64,000 bases of DNA, taken from NCBI GenBank assembly GCA_021204045.1, contig JAJQAA010000066.1, forward strand, positions 1 through 64,000, given 5' to 3'. Positions 27,345 through 36,648 of the stretch are shown piece by piece (the first letter of the stretch is position 1; the number at the start of each line of letters is the position of its first letter). The translations under genes and the position numbers were made by a program. The notes beneath the pieces are model-generated. The model had not been told where the DNA came from. It was given only the letters and a program-made list of their open reading frames with translations, and searched no databases. The DNA comes from Clostridiales bacterium (lineage in GTDB: Bacteria > Bacillota > Clostridia > Lachnospirales > Lachnospiraceae).

Positions 27345-29333
27345 TCACAGCGATTTCGCCACTCTGGCGACATGTTCCGCTGTAAATCCGTAATGCTCAA
27401 ACAGCTGTTTCGCCGGACCGCTCATACCAAAATCGTCCACGGTCACATAAGCGCCGTCCAGCCCGACATATTTCCCCCAGCCAAAACTGCTCAATGCTTC
27501 AATCGCCACACGGCGGCGCACCGTCTTTGGCAGCACCGATTCGCGATATTCTTCCGGCTGCTCATCAAAAAGCTCCATCGAGGGCATCGAAACCACGCGC
27601 ACCTTCCTGCCTTCCTCTGCAAGAATCTCTTTCGCGCCGACCGCCACAGATACCTCGGAACCGGAAGCAATCAGGATAATCTCCGGCGTCCCTTCACAGT
27701 CACTCAGCACATAGCCGCCCTTTAGGGCGTCCCGGCTCGTCCCTTTCAGCAACGGCAGGTTCTGCCGGGACAAAATCAGAGCAGTTGGCTCTTCCTCCGA
27801 TGTAATTGCCTCATACCAGGCAGCTGCCGTCTCCACCGCATCGCAGGGACGAATCACGCGGATCCCCGGCATCGCGCGCAGCATTGCCAGCTGCTCCACC
27901 GGCTCATGCGTCGGTCCATCCTCACCCACACCAATGCTGTCATGGGTAAACACATAAATAAGCGGTACACGCATTATCGCCGACAACCGCGCCATTGGCT
28001 TCAGATAATCGCTGAACACAAAAAATGTCGCTACGTAGGACCGGATCCCACCGTGCAATATCAGGCCATTGCCGATTGCCGCCATCGCCATCTCCCGCAC
28101 GCCGAAATGCAGATTGCGCCCTGACGGATTCTCGATGGAAAAATCACCCTCATCATTCATCTTTGTCTTGTTTGACGGCGCAAGATCCGCAGAACCACCC
28201 AGCAGGTTCGACTGCAGATCTTTCAGTTTATTAATCACACGACCGGAAATAGCACGGGTCGCCTCTGCCTTTTCTCCGGGTTTCCAAAAGCTCTCATCCT
28301 CCAGCAGCGCCTTCGCGATTGCCCCTGTACCGGCATGATACTGCTCCCACAGCGTTTCCATCTCCGGATACTCTTCGCAGTAAGCGGCAAACATCACCTT
28401 CCACACAGCCTCCGTCTCCGCAAGCTGCGCCGCCGTCTCGTCAAAATGACGATACACTTCATCCGGAACATAAAACGCTTCCTCGTAGGGCCAGTCCAGA
28501 TTCTGCCGCATCGCGGCCACATTTTCCACTCCGAGCGGCTCTCCATGCGCACTGGCCTTGCCCTGTTTGGCCGGGCAGCCATAGCCGATCTGTGTGTGGA
28601 TCGTGATAAAAGACGGCCGGGACGTATCCGCCTTGGCTTCCTCGATCGCGCGGCCAACCGCCTCCAGGTCATTGCCATCCTCAACACATAACGTCTGAAA
28701 ACCAAAGGCCTCCATACGCTTTTCGACATTTTCCGTAAATGCGAGCTGCGTATCGCCTTCGATGGAAATATGGTTAGAGTCATAAAGCACAATCAGCTTA
28801 CTCAGTCCCAACGTACCCGCCAGTGAAAACGCCTCCGAAGAAATGCCCTCCATCATACAGCCATCGCCACCGAGCACAAAGGTATAATGATCCACCACCG
28901 GATAACTTTCTTTGTTAAATACCGCAGCCAGATGCTTCTCCGCAATCGCCATGCCAACCGCCATGCCCATGCCGGCGCCCAGCGGTCCCATCGTCGCCTC
29001 GATCCCCGGAATCAACCGGTATTCCGGATGTCCGGACGTACGCGAGCCAAACTGACGAAAATTCATCAATTCTTCTTTGGATAAATTTCCGTAACCAAAC
29101 AGATGCAACAGAGAATAAAGCAGCATCGATGCATGCCCGCCGGAAAGAATAAAACGATCCCGATTCGTCCATTCCGGATCCGCAGGATTATGATTCATAT
29201 GCTTCGTCCACAGTTCATAAGCAACCGGTGCGCAGCCAAGCGGTGTACCGGGATGGCCGGAATTTGCCTTCTGGATGGCATCCGCAGACAAAATACGAAT
29301 CGCGTTTACTGACATTTTCTCAATATTAGTCAT
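27345..29333 (-). CDS. tkt: Transketolase
   Basis: AIQKANSGHPGTPLGCAPVAYELW, GDGCMMEGISSEAFSLAG, THDSIGVGEDGPTHEPVEQL. Confidence 0.98.
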   Translation of the reverse strand: MTNIEKMSVNAIRILSADAIQKANSGHPGTPLGCAPVAYELWTKHMNHNPADPEWTNRDRFILSGGHASMLLYSLLHLFGYGNLSKEELMNFRQFGSRTSGHPEYRLIPGIEATMGPLGAGMGMAVGMAIAEKHLAAVFNKESYPVVDHYTFVLGGDGCMMEGISSEAFSLAGTLGLSKLIVLYDSNHISIEGDTQLAFTENVEKRMEAFGFQTLCVEDGNDLEAVGRAIEEAKADTSRPSFITIHTQIGYGCPAKQGKASAHGEPLGVENVAAMRQNLDWPYEEAFYVPDEVYRHFDETAAQLAETEAVWKVMFAAYCEEYPEMETLWEQYHAGTGAIAKALLEDESFWKPGEKAEATRAISGRVINKLKDLQSNLLGGSADLAPSNKTKMNDEGDFSIENPSGRNLHFGVREMAMAAIGNGLILHGGIRSYVATFFVFSDYLKPMARLSAIMRVPLIYVFTHDSIGVGEDGPTHEPVEQLAMLRAMPGIRVIRPCDAVETAAAWYEAITSEEEPTALILSRQNLPLLKGTSRDALKGGYVLSDCEGTPEIILIASGSEVSVAVGAKEILAEEGRKVRVVSMPSMELFDEQPEEYRESVLPKTVRRRVAIEALSSFGWGKYVGLDGAYVTVDDFGMSGPAKQLFEHYGFTAEHVARVAKSL

Positions 29334-29390
29334 TGGTAATCCCCTCCTGTAATATAAATCACACTTCTCGCAAGGTTATGCAGCGGTCCA

Positions 29391-30671
29391 TTATTTGAGC
29401 CGTATTTCCCGCATCTGCTGCGAACCGGTCAGAATCAATGTGTTGGGAAAACGACCTCTGCGAATCCGGGATATCGGGAAATCAAACTCAGCATAAAGCT
29501 TTTCCCTGCCCGCCATATTGAATATCTTACATGAGTTTTCATTATACAGAAATATCAGATTTCCGTCAATATCAGCCTTATCATATTCATAATCAAATTC
29601 TTTCGTCATCACATGTGTTCCGTCTGCCCTGTAGACCTCAAGCCGGCTGGTATTTTCCCCGACATTTTCACGCAAGATCATCGCCGCGTAATCATCGGAG
29701 CAAAAGACGCTTTCGATCGTCGAATCCACCAGGTCAGCCTGAGCTACAATCTGCGGCGAAGCCAGGTTCTGCGAAGAAAAAAAGACCGCGCCGTTTCCGG
29801 TAAACACGCAGGAATAAGGCGACTTTAAATAAGTAACCTCCGGTGCCATCGTTCCCTGAAACGGATCGATAAAAATACCAACCTCTCGTGTCGGCACATT
29901 TTTTCCTACCTCGGAAAAATCATAGAACACAATCCGGGTTTTCATCTCGCCGTTCTCAATATAAACATAAGAACAAAGCAGCTGCGTTCCGTCCTGGGAA
30001 AGTGCCAGATCAAGCGGATAACCGTCACCTGCCATGTTCGTTTTGATTGTAATATCGAGTGAACTGCCATCCCGTCGGAAAAAGGTGATATAACTGGATG
30101 TCGTATCCTCAAGAACTGCCGCGACAACTCCGGTTCCGGATATCGCAATCCGGCTTACGGGTAAAATTGTCGCAGCCTGTCCTTGGCGGCCATCCAGATC
30201 ACAGATATAAATACTGTTTCCCTGCTGGTCCGCGATTGCCGCAAAATCCCCGTTGACGGCAACGATCGGCGTCTTCATCTCATAGCTTTCCGTCCAAACC
30301 GTTTTCCCCTGATTGTCAATATAAGATACTCCGTCTTTTGTGTATTTTAATACGTTCGTTCCAAACGTCTCGTAACCCACAAGGCTTCCCTCATTGAGCG
30401 CAATCTCCCAGGATGTCTCAAACGATACATATCTATAGAAACGCTGATAAATCTGATAGGCAACCGCCCCAACAGCTACGATCAGCAGAAGAATAATCAC
30501 AATCAGAAGACGGCGGCGACGCGCCCTGCTCTGAGCCTGGCGAACGATTTCCTCATTATCAGGCTTGTCCCCGTGCATGCCGGAACGTCCGGCCGCTTCC
30601 TGTGAAAACACAATCTGACGGCGAAGCTGACGTTTTTTGTTCTCCCTGCTCATGGAGCTCATATCACTCAT
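29391..30671 (-). CDS. DUF5711-like membrane-anchored beta-propeller protein
   Basis: Single N-terminal TM then repetitive beta-rich ectodomain (VAVNGDFAAIADQQGNSIYICDLDGRQGQ). Confidence 0.65.
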   Translation of the reverse strand: MSDMSSMSRENKKRQLRRQIVFSQEAAGRSGMHGDKPDNEEIVRQAQSRARRRRLLIVIILLLIVAVGAVAYQIYQRFYRYVSFETSWEIALNEGSLVGYETFGTNVLKYTKDGVSYIDNQGKTVWTESYEMKTPIVAVNGDFAAIADQQGNSIYICDLDGRQGQAATILPVSRIAISGTGVVAAVLEDTTSSYITFFRRDGSSLDITIKTNMAGDGYPLDLALSQDGTQLLCSYVYIENGEMKTRIVFYDFSEVGKNVPTREVGIFIDPFQGTMAPEVTYLKSPYSCVFTGNGAVFFSSQNLASPQIVAQADLVDSTIESVFCSDDYAAMILRENVGENTSRLEVYRADGTHVMTKEFDYEYDKADIDGNLIFLYNENSCKIFNMAGREKLYAEFDFPISRIRRGRFPNTLILTGSQQMREIRLK

Positions 30672-30716
30672 ATCTCTTTGCTTTTCTCCCGTGCATCATT
30701 TCCACCACAGTCATTG

Positions 30717-30794
30717 GTGCTCACATTGTACCATGACCACTAACCTCAGCCTTCGCCTACGGCTCAACTTCGCTAAGTGCTCACATTGTACCAT
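30717..30794. repeat. 18-bp direct repeat at 60-bp spacing containing extended -10 sequences
   Basis: GTGCTCACATTGTACCAT at 30717-30734 and 30777-30794. Confidence 0.85.
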
Positions 30795-30817
30795 ATTTTC
30801 ATGGAAGGGTCAAAATC
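30789..30817 (-). promoter_or_regulatory. Sigma-A promoter for the DUF5711 gene (approximate coordinates)
   Basis: Minus strand TTGACC-N17-TACAAT. Confidence 0.6.
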
Positions 30818-30833
30818 TTTTGGCTTTCGGGCA

Positions 30834-32051
30834 TTATTCCGACGGCAGATACAGCTTCTGTCCCGCACTGATCCGGTTTTCATCCGTCAGCTCGTTCCAC
30901 AGACATATTTTTTGCAGATTTGCCAGACCCTGATACTGCTCCATGCAGATGCCGTACAGCGTTTCTCCCTCCTGAACCACATAAACCACGGCATCCGCCG
31001 GGATCTGTACCGGTTCTGCTTCCGGCTCTGTCTCCACAGCTTCAGAATCCGCCCGCATTCCGATTTCTTCTCCTGATCTTCCGGTCACACCTGCCTGCGC
31101 CGCTGCAGCCGACACCTCATTTGCCGCCATACTTTCTGATATATTTTCTGTCTCCGCTTCGATCACAAGCTCTGCCCTCGTCGGATAGACCTCACCGGGA
31201 AGTTCTTCCACTTCCAGCTCCTCCTCTACGGCTTCCGCCGTTTCAAATGACGGCCAGCCAAACCGATTTTCTGCCGGAATCGCGGAGGCAATCACGGACT
31301 CCATCTGCCTCATTTTCTGATAATTGTTGAACATTGTCACTCCGCAAGCCAGCACCAGAACTCCCAAAGCTGCACAGGCTGTCTTCAATGTCCGCACGGT
31401 CGAATGTTGTCGCAGCGCTTCCTCCTGCCGCGCGTCCAGCTTCTGCCGGAAATCCTGGATCACCGTATCCCGCATACCGCTCTCCACCCGGCGGGCATCA
31501 CGACGCGAAACCATATAATCCTGCATCATCTGGTTCCGTTCATAATAAACACAGTAACCTCGCAACCGGTAAAAGCTTTCCTCTGCCGCCACGTACACCT
31601 CTTCATCGCCGTCCAGCCCACAGCCCAGATACATTAACTGATATTTTTCCGAAAAGTATTCTCCATGCTGTTTCCAATAATTCAGCGGGCTCATCGGCCG
31701 ATCCGCCATTCCACAGATAAACCATCCGAGAATACTGCGTTTTGGAAACTGCTGTTCCATCTCCTGATAAGCCGCCTTCCAAATCCCCTCGGTAAACACA
31801 ACCTGTTCATCCGTCCCGGCCGCTTCCTCCATCTCCAGCGCGCCGTCTACAAACAGACACGGTTCCCCCTCATGACTGCGCGACTCCCCCAGCAAAAGGC
31901 CAACACGAAGCCGCTTGATTCCGGATGGACGCAGCCGATGTAAATATGTATTCACATAATCTTCCATGTACAATTTTACAATCGGATCCCGCTCTCCGAC
32001 CTGCCGGATGTTTTTGGGCAGTTTCGGATAGGGATTGTACAATTCTCCCAT
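30834..32051 (-). CDS. LysM domain protein with N-terminal possible MPN-like domain and central TM
   Basis: C-terminal VVYVVQEGETLYGICMEQYQGLANLQKICLWNELTDENRISAGQKLYLP (LysM); TM TACAALGVLVLACGVTMF. Confidence 0.85.
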   Translation of the reverse strand: MGELYNPYPKLPKNIRQVGERDPIVKLYMEDYVNTYLHRLRPSGIKRLRVGLLLGESRSHEGEPCLFVDGALEMEEAAGTDEQVVFTEGIWKAAYQEMEQQFPKRSILGWFICGMADRPMSPLNYWKQHGEYFSEKYQLMYLGCGLDGDEEVYVAAEESFYRLRGYCVYYERNQMMQDYMVSRRDARRVESGMRDTVIQDFRQKLDARQEEALRQHSTVRTLKTACAALGVLVLACGVTMFNNYQKMRQMESVIASAIPAENRFGWPSFETAEAVEEELEVEELPGEVYPTRAELVIEAETENISESMAANEVSAAAAQAGVTGRSGEEIGMRADSEAVETEPEAEPVQIPADAVVYVVQEGETLYGICMEQYQGLANLQKICLWNELTDENRISAGQKLYLPSE

Positions 32052-32118
32052 AAATTCACCCCACTACAGATTTTTCTTTCATCTGAAAAATTGTAGCATA
32101 TTCCATCAGAAGATTTTG

Positions 32119-32691
32119 TCAAACGAAAGCCGCCTGCTCCAAAAACTGTTCGACAAGAAACACGCTTTCACAGATATATTCCGCCATCTTCATCACAATG
32201 GACAAACGTACACTCTGAAGCATGAGCGGATCTGTGCTGCCACAGCTACCGACAATACCGGTAATAAAAATATCGCCGACTGACTGCAGATTTTTGCAGA
32301 CGCCAAGCCCCGGCCGCAGCGCCCCTCTGCCCAGGGTCACACATCCCACATGATCCAGACTGCCAACAGAGGCATCCACCGCAATGACAACATGGTTGGG
32401 ATAACGAAGCCGAATCAAATTCACCGACTGTTCCAGATTCATAGCATGTACCGGACGTTCCAATGTACCGATAACTCTCACGTGACGCATTCTCAGCTCC
32501 CGCAGCTTATACCCGATCAACGGGCCAAGGCTGTCACCGGTAGAACGATCTGTACCAATGCACAAAAGCAGCACGCCTTTTTTCCTTTCTTTTTTCTGAA
32601 TTTCATCGATCATCTCATGCAGCATTCGCGCACAAACTTTCGTCTCTCCTGCCCGATCCGAATCAAAGTAATAAATCTCATGCCAGCCCAT
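32119..32691 (-). CDS. yyaC: Spore protease YyaC
   Basis: VLLLCIGTDRSTGDSLGPLIGYKL, VIAVDASVGSLDHVGCVTLGRGALRPGLGVCKNLQSVGDIFITGIV. Confidence 0.92.
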   Translation of the reverse strand: MGWHEIYYFDSDRAGETKVCARMLHEMIDEIQKKERKKGVLLLCIGTDRSTGDSLGPLIGYKLRELRMRHVRVIGTLERPVHAMNLEQSVNLIRLRYPNHVVIAVDASVGSLDHVGCVTLGRGALRPGLGVCKNLQSVGDIFITGIVGSCGSTDPLMLQSVRLSIVMKMAEYICESVFLVEQFLEQAAFV

Positions 32692-32799
32692 ACGATCCCA
32701 TCCGCCTGTACACTTTATTAATCCTATTACAGGAATCCGCTTCGCAGAACCCGCCGTGGATTGCAATACTAGTATAAACAGACCGATTCTATTTTATAC

Positions 32800-32828
32800 T
32801 TGACGCGGCGGTCCAAATCCGCCATAAT
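32800..32828 (+). promoter_or_regulatory. Sigma-A type promoter for the 32866 ORF
   Basis: TTGACG-N17-CATAAT. Confidence 0.6.
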
Positions 32829-32865
32829 CGGACTAAACGTATTTTCCGGGAAAGGGGAGACAAAA

Positions 32866-33132
32866 ATGTTTCGAATGTGGGGGAAGCTATGGAAAAACAA
32901 CCATCTCATCCAGGATACCGTTGCCTGTATCTACACGTATGACCGTTCACGCACTGCGATGGTTCTGCAGGCACTCGAAGATATCTGCTATGAATTTGAC
33001 CTCGGCAAACCAATCTGGCTCGATGCGAATATCTCCGATTTCAGACGTGTGTCAAAAACCCGCTTTACCCAGGACTGCTTCATTGAACAGATTCCCTTTG
33101 ATTATCTTGAAATCCAGGTGATAGAAGAATGA
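32866..33132 (+). CDS. Hypothetical protein (88 aa)
   Basis: GGGAAAGGGGAG RBS region, promoter upstream, terminator downstream; no family recognised. Confidence 0.7.
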   Translation: MFRMWGKLWKNNHLIQDTVACIYTYDRSRTAMVLQALEDICYEFDLGKPIWLDANISDFRRVSKTRFTQDCFIEQIPFDYLEIQVIEE

Positions 33133-33142
33133 ACCGAAAAAT

Positions 33143-33185
33143 TTCAGGACGACGTTCCCGCCGTCCTGAATAATCAATTATTTGT
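33143..33185 (+). terminator. Terminator-like hairpin downstream of the 32866 ORF
   Basis: TTCAGGACG-N10-CGTCCTGAA with a T-rich stretch about 15 nt downstream. Confidence 0.5.
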
Positions 33186-33223
33186 TTTTTTGCAGTCCAT
33201 GATCGCCCCGAAAAGCCCTTTCT

Positions 33224-34039
33224 TCAGGCCAGGTACTGCCTCACGATGTCTCCAATAACTGCCATCTGTTCCGGGCTGAGTTCCTTCAGCCAATTTTCAC
33301 TGCCTTCACGTTCTTTCTCCCGGCCTGCCGCTATCTGTTCCAGGCTACGTCGCAAATAGTCTGCGTCTCGTTCTGGCTGACGCTTCTTTGTCTCCCGTTC
33401 TGTTCCTGTCTCTGTAGTGACCGCACTTTCGCGCCGTTCTCCGCGCAAAAACGCTTTCTTTCCGTCACCACGCACCCGCGCCCGGACGCCATCCGTCGTC
33501 TCACCCCGCGGCACATCCTCCATCGTGCTGCGGGTCAGCCGTGGAAACAGGCTGTTTTCCATATAATCCTGCAAAGCCACCATCAACCGTTCTCTTTGTC
33601 CTCCTGTTCCCGCCGGATCAAACAGCATCGTCAGCATGGCCATCAGCACAGCTCCGCCGCCATACATGACAATGTAATATGTATCAAGACGAAGCCAATA
33701 AGAGAAAAAAGCCGCCGTCCCGCCGAGCAGCAGGCACAACCACGTCAGCCGCAAAGACAATGCGCCCCATCCTGCCAGTGTAAATCCTCGAAAGTGCAGC
33801 TCTCCGAGCTGATGCTCCAGCCACACGGCAGCATCCCGCATACCCTGATTCATCCGATAAGCATTTTCCGCTCTCTGCTTCAATTCCTTTAATCCTTTGT
33901 TTTTTGTTGCCGCAAGATTCGCACTTTCCTTAATCAGTCCTTTGTAGAGATTCCGGCTCACCAGTCTCGCCAGGATTCCCAGCAGACAGACAGCCACGAG
34001 CACATACAGCGCCCGTCCCGTTTCCAGTAATCGTAACAT
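33224..34039 (-). CDS. Hypothetical membrane protein with charged C-terminal tail
   Basis: Three hydrophobic segments then a polar tail; coupled ORF with good length. Confidence 0.6.
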   Translation of the reverse strand: MLRLLETGRALYVLVAVCLLGILARLVSRNLYKGLIKESANLAATKNKGLKELKQRAENAYRMNQGMRDAAVWLEHQLGELHFRGFTLAGWGALSLRLTWLCLLLGGTAAFFSYWLRLDTYYIVMYGGGAVLMAMLTMLFDPAGTGGQRERLMVALQDYMENSLFPRLTRSTMEDVPRGETTDGVRARVRGDGKKAFLRGERRESAVTTETGTERETKKRQPERDADYLRRSLEQIAAGREKEREGSENWLKELSPEQMAVIGDIVRQYLA

Positions 34040-34200
34040 AAAAACAGCTCCCCTTTCTTTCCTGATTTTTCAGACAGCTATCATTATAGCCATCCGGTTT
34101 CCATTTGGGAAGTTCAGGGAGCCTAGAATCGTTCGTCAAAGTTCACCCCGATTCGATTCTCAACTTCATGAAGATGTAACAATCAACCTCGCAGTTTCAC

Positions 34201-34896
34201 TCAGAGTGCTGCAATCAGCGCCCTTGTCAGATTCACACTGTGAAGGACCGCCAAGCGTTCAAATTCTGCGTAATCCATGCCCGCGCTGTCATCCGCCTTG
34301 TCTGAAATCGCACGCACAATCAGGAACGGAAGTCCATTCAGATACGCCGCCTGCGCGACTGCCGCTCCCTCCATCTCCGCGCAAAACCCTCCAAAATTTC
34401 TGATCAGCCAATCCTTTTTCTCTTTATCCGCTATAAACTGATCTCCGGTCAGTATCCGTCCCTCATAAACACGGATTTCCGGATTAACCGTCTCACAACA
34501 GCGCCGGGCCGTCTCGCGCAGCCTCCGATCTGCCTCAAAGGAAAACACATCCATCTGAGGGATCTGTCCCAGCGGATAAGAAAACCCGGTAGCATCCATA
34601 TCATGCTGAACCGCATCGGCGGAAAGCACCAGATCCCCAATATTAATCTCTGACCGCAGCGAACCGGCAATTCCCGTATTAACAATCCCGTCAACACCAT
34701 ATCGATCCGCAAGAATCTGCACACAAATTCCGGCATTTACCTTGCCAATCCCCGAACGCACAACAACCGTCTCCCGGCCTTCAATCTCTCCCTTATAGAA
34801 ACTCATTCCCGCCACGGTATCAACCCTGGGCTGCTTCATTTCTTTTTTTAACTGCTCTACCTCCTGCGCCATCGCGCCAATGATACCCAGCACCAT
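34201..34896 (-). CDS. mtnN: 5'-methylthioadenosine/S-adenosylhomocysteine nucleosidase
   Basis: LGIIGAMAQEVEQLKKEM, VNTGIAGSL, CAEMEGAAVAQAAYLNGLPFLIVRAISDKADDSA. Confidence 0.96.
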   Translation of the reverse strand: MVLGIIGAMAQEVEQLKKEMKQPRVDTVAGMSFYKGEIEGRETVVVRSGIGKVNAGICVQILADRYGVDGIVNTGIAGSLRSEINIGDLVLSADAVQHDMDATGFSYPLGQIPQMDVFSFEADRRLRETARRCCETVNPEIRVYEGRILTGDQFIADKEKKDWLIRNFGGFCAEMEGAAVAQAAYLNGLPFLIVRAISDKADDSAGMDYAEFERLAVLHSVNLTRALIAAL

Positions 34897-34963
34897 CTTT
34901 CTTCGCCTCCATTCCTGATTTTCTCCATTTTAAACAATGCCGGGAACTCCTGTCAAGCGTGTC

Positions 34964-36358
34964 CTACTCAAAACGGTAACGGCAGCCGGCAATTCGCAGC
35001 TCATCCCCGCTGTGAAGCTTCGCCGTCTCATTGTTTTCCAGAAGCCGCCCCTGCAGCATTGTCCCGTTTGTCGAATTCAAATCCTCCACATAATAGTCTT
35101 CCTCCCTGCGGTCAATCCTCAGATGCAGGCGGCTGACCGTCTCATGCTTCAGACAATAATCCACCAGATTTTCCTGTTTCCCGATCACAAACGGGTAATA
35201 GGGAATCGGAATGTCTTCCTCGCCGTAATCCATAGCACGCAACAAACGCGGACCGGATACAGCAGCCAGATCCGTCAGCAGAACTGTTCCGCCATCTGCT
35301 TCCGCCTCCGGCGCAACTTCCTTCACCGCTAATCTCTTTTCGCTCCGGTTTCTCCTGTTTTCTCTGTCTTCTTCTCCCCTTTCACCGAAACATCCTCTCC
35401 CCTCGTTTTTCTCTTCCGCATATCCGTTTTCTGCATATCCATTTTCCGCGTCTTCCTCATCATAAAACATCATTTCCCAGGTCGGCTGTAACGGAAGATC
35501 TTCCTCCTTTTTTCGTTTCCGTTTCCTTCTCCACCATTCCGTCCACCGCTTCCTCAGAGATTGGCGTGGTTCCTGTGTCAACGGTTCCCGGCTGTCACCC
35601 TGCTTTTTCCGTTGTGCTGCTTCCCGGTTGATTTTCTGCCTTTCCGATACGCTCCTTTCGCTTTGTACCGGTTTTCTCCCATTCGTCTCTCTTTCAACCC
35701 GCTCAACGATTCTCTTATCCGTTCCCGGCGAGATCAGCTCCCGTGCCTCCGTCACTGTCTGCCGTGCCTCCACTACTGTCTTCCGCGCCTCCACGACTGC
35801 CTGCCGTTCTTCTCGCCGTTCTTCTCCAAGCAAACACCGCATGACATCCTCCAGCCCGTAATTTTCCTGCCTTGTCTCCTGGTACATGCCGTAAGCTATC
35901 GTTACGCTCTCCTGATCGCGATGATCCACACTACCAAGCAGATATTCCAGCAATTTCCCGAGCATTTCCGGGAAATCGCGTTCTAGGCCTGGTACAAAAC
36001 AGAGCCAGATCCGAAAGCTGTCCGGTTCCACATAAATATACTCCGGTTCCAGAAGTACACACTGTTCTCTCAAAAGGAAACGATCCATATGCTCCAGCGC
36101 GCTGGCAATTCCGATCATCAGACTGCGCAGCTGCGGTGCACGAATACTCCGTCCCTCCAACAACCGGTTCAATGGCTGCTTTGAAGTGATCTCATAATAA
36201 AATCGCATACCGTCCTCGGTGCAACGCAAGGAAAAACGCAACAGCCCGCTGACAGAATTACTTTCCATCATCCGGCTCTCATAACCGTCCCACTCCATTT
36301 CTTCCGGATCGATAATCATATAATTTTGTTTTATTTCCCTGCGATAACTCACCTTCAT
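34964..36358 (-). CDS. DUF6382-like plus FHA domain protein, last gene of the Tad-like operon
   Basis: C-terminal FHA (VSRLHLRIDRREEDYYVEDLNSTNGTMLQGRLLENNETAKLHSGDELRIAG); ATGA overlap with upstream gene. Confidence 0.85.
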   Translation of the reverse strand: MKVSYRREIKQNYMIIDPEEMEWDGYESRMMESNSVSGLLRFSLRCTEDGMRFYYEITSKQPLNRLLEGRSIRAPQLRSLMIGIASALEHMDRFLLREQCVLLEPEYIYVEPDSFRIWLCFVPGLERDFPEMLGKLLEYLLGSVDHRDQESVTIAYGMYQETRQENYGLEDVMRCLLGEERREERQAVVEARKTVVEARQTVTEARELISPGTDKRIVERVERETNGRKPVQSERSVSERQKINREAAQRKKQGDSREPLTQEPRQSLRKRWTEWWRRKRKRKKEEDLPLQPTWEMMFYDEEDAENGYAENGYAEEKNEGRGCFGERGEEDRENRRNRSEKRLAVKEVAPEAEADGGTVLLTDLAAVSGPRLLRAMDYGEEDIPIPYYPFVIGKQENLVDYCLKHETVSRLHLRIDRREEDYYVEDLNSTNGTMLQGRLLENNETAKLHSGDELRIAGCRYRFE

Positions 36359-36648
36359 TGCAATCCCTCCAGCATCCCCCATAACCGCAGTGAATTCTCC
36401 GGGCGAAACACCGGCGATGTGATCTGCAGGCTCCAGCGCTGCCCCTCACCCTGCCGGCTGATCTCATCCTCATCAATATTTTCCACCAGATGGCGTTCTT
36501 TCTCCACCTCCTCATGCAGAGCAAAACTTCCTTTTGTCTGCGCGTGGACATGAAACGCCTGGCCCAGCACAAGCATAATCGCAAATAATACTGCTGCCAT
36601 CACACCCGCGGCTTCTACCGTATAGTTTCCCCGAACCTGCCTCTTCAT
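36355..36648 (-). CDS. Small pseudopilin-like protein
   Basis: RGNYTVEAAGVMAAVLFAIMLVLGQAFHV: type IV prepilin-like G/NYTVE junction with Glu+5. Confidence 0.65.
   Translation of the reverse strand: MKRQVRGNYTVEAAGVMAAVLFAIMLVLGQAFHVHAQTKGSFALHEEVEKERHLVENIDEDEISRQGEGQRWSLQITSPVFRPENSLRLWGMLEGLQ

Noticed and set aside
32065-32097. CTACAGATTTTTC...GAAAAATTGTAG stem as a terminator
   Set aside because: Located just upstream of the LysM gene with no following T-tract; function unclear.
35380-35860. Repetitive low-complexity sequence within the FHA gene as a tandem repeat array
   Set aside because: Imperfect short coding repeats (VVEARKTVVEARQTVTEARE) inside an open frame; better read as a linker than as a repeat element.
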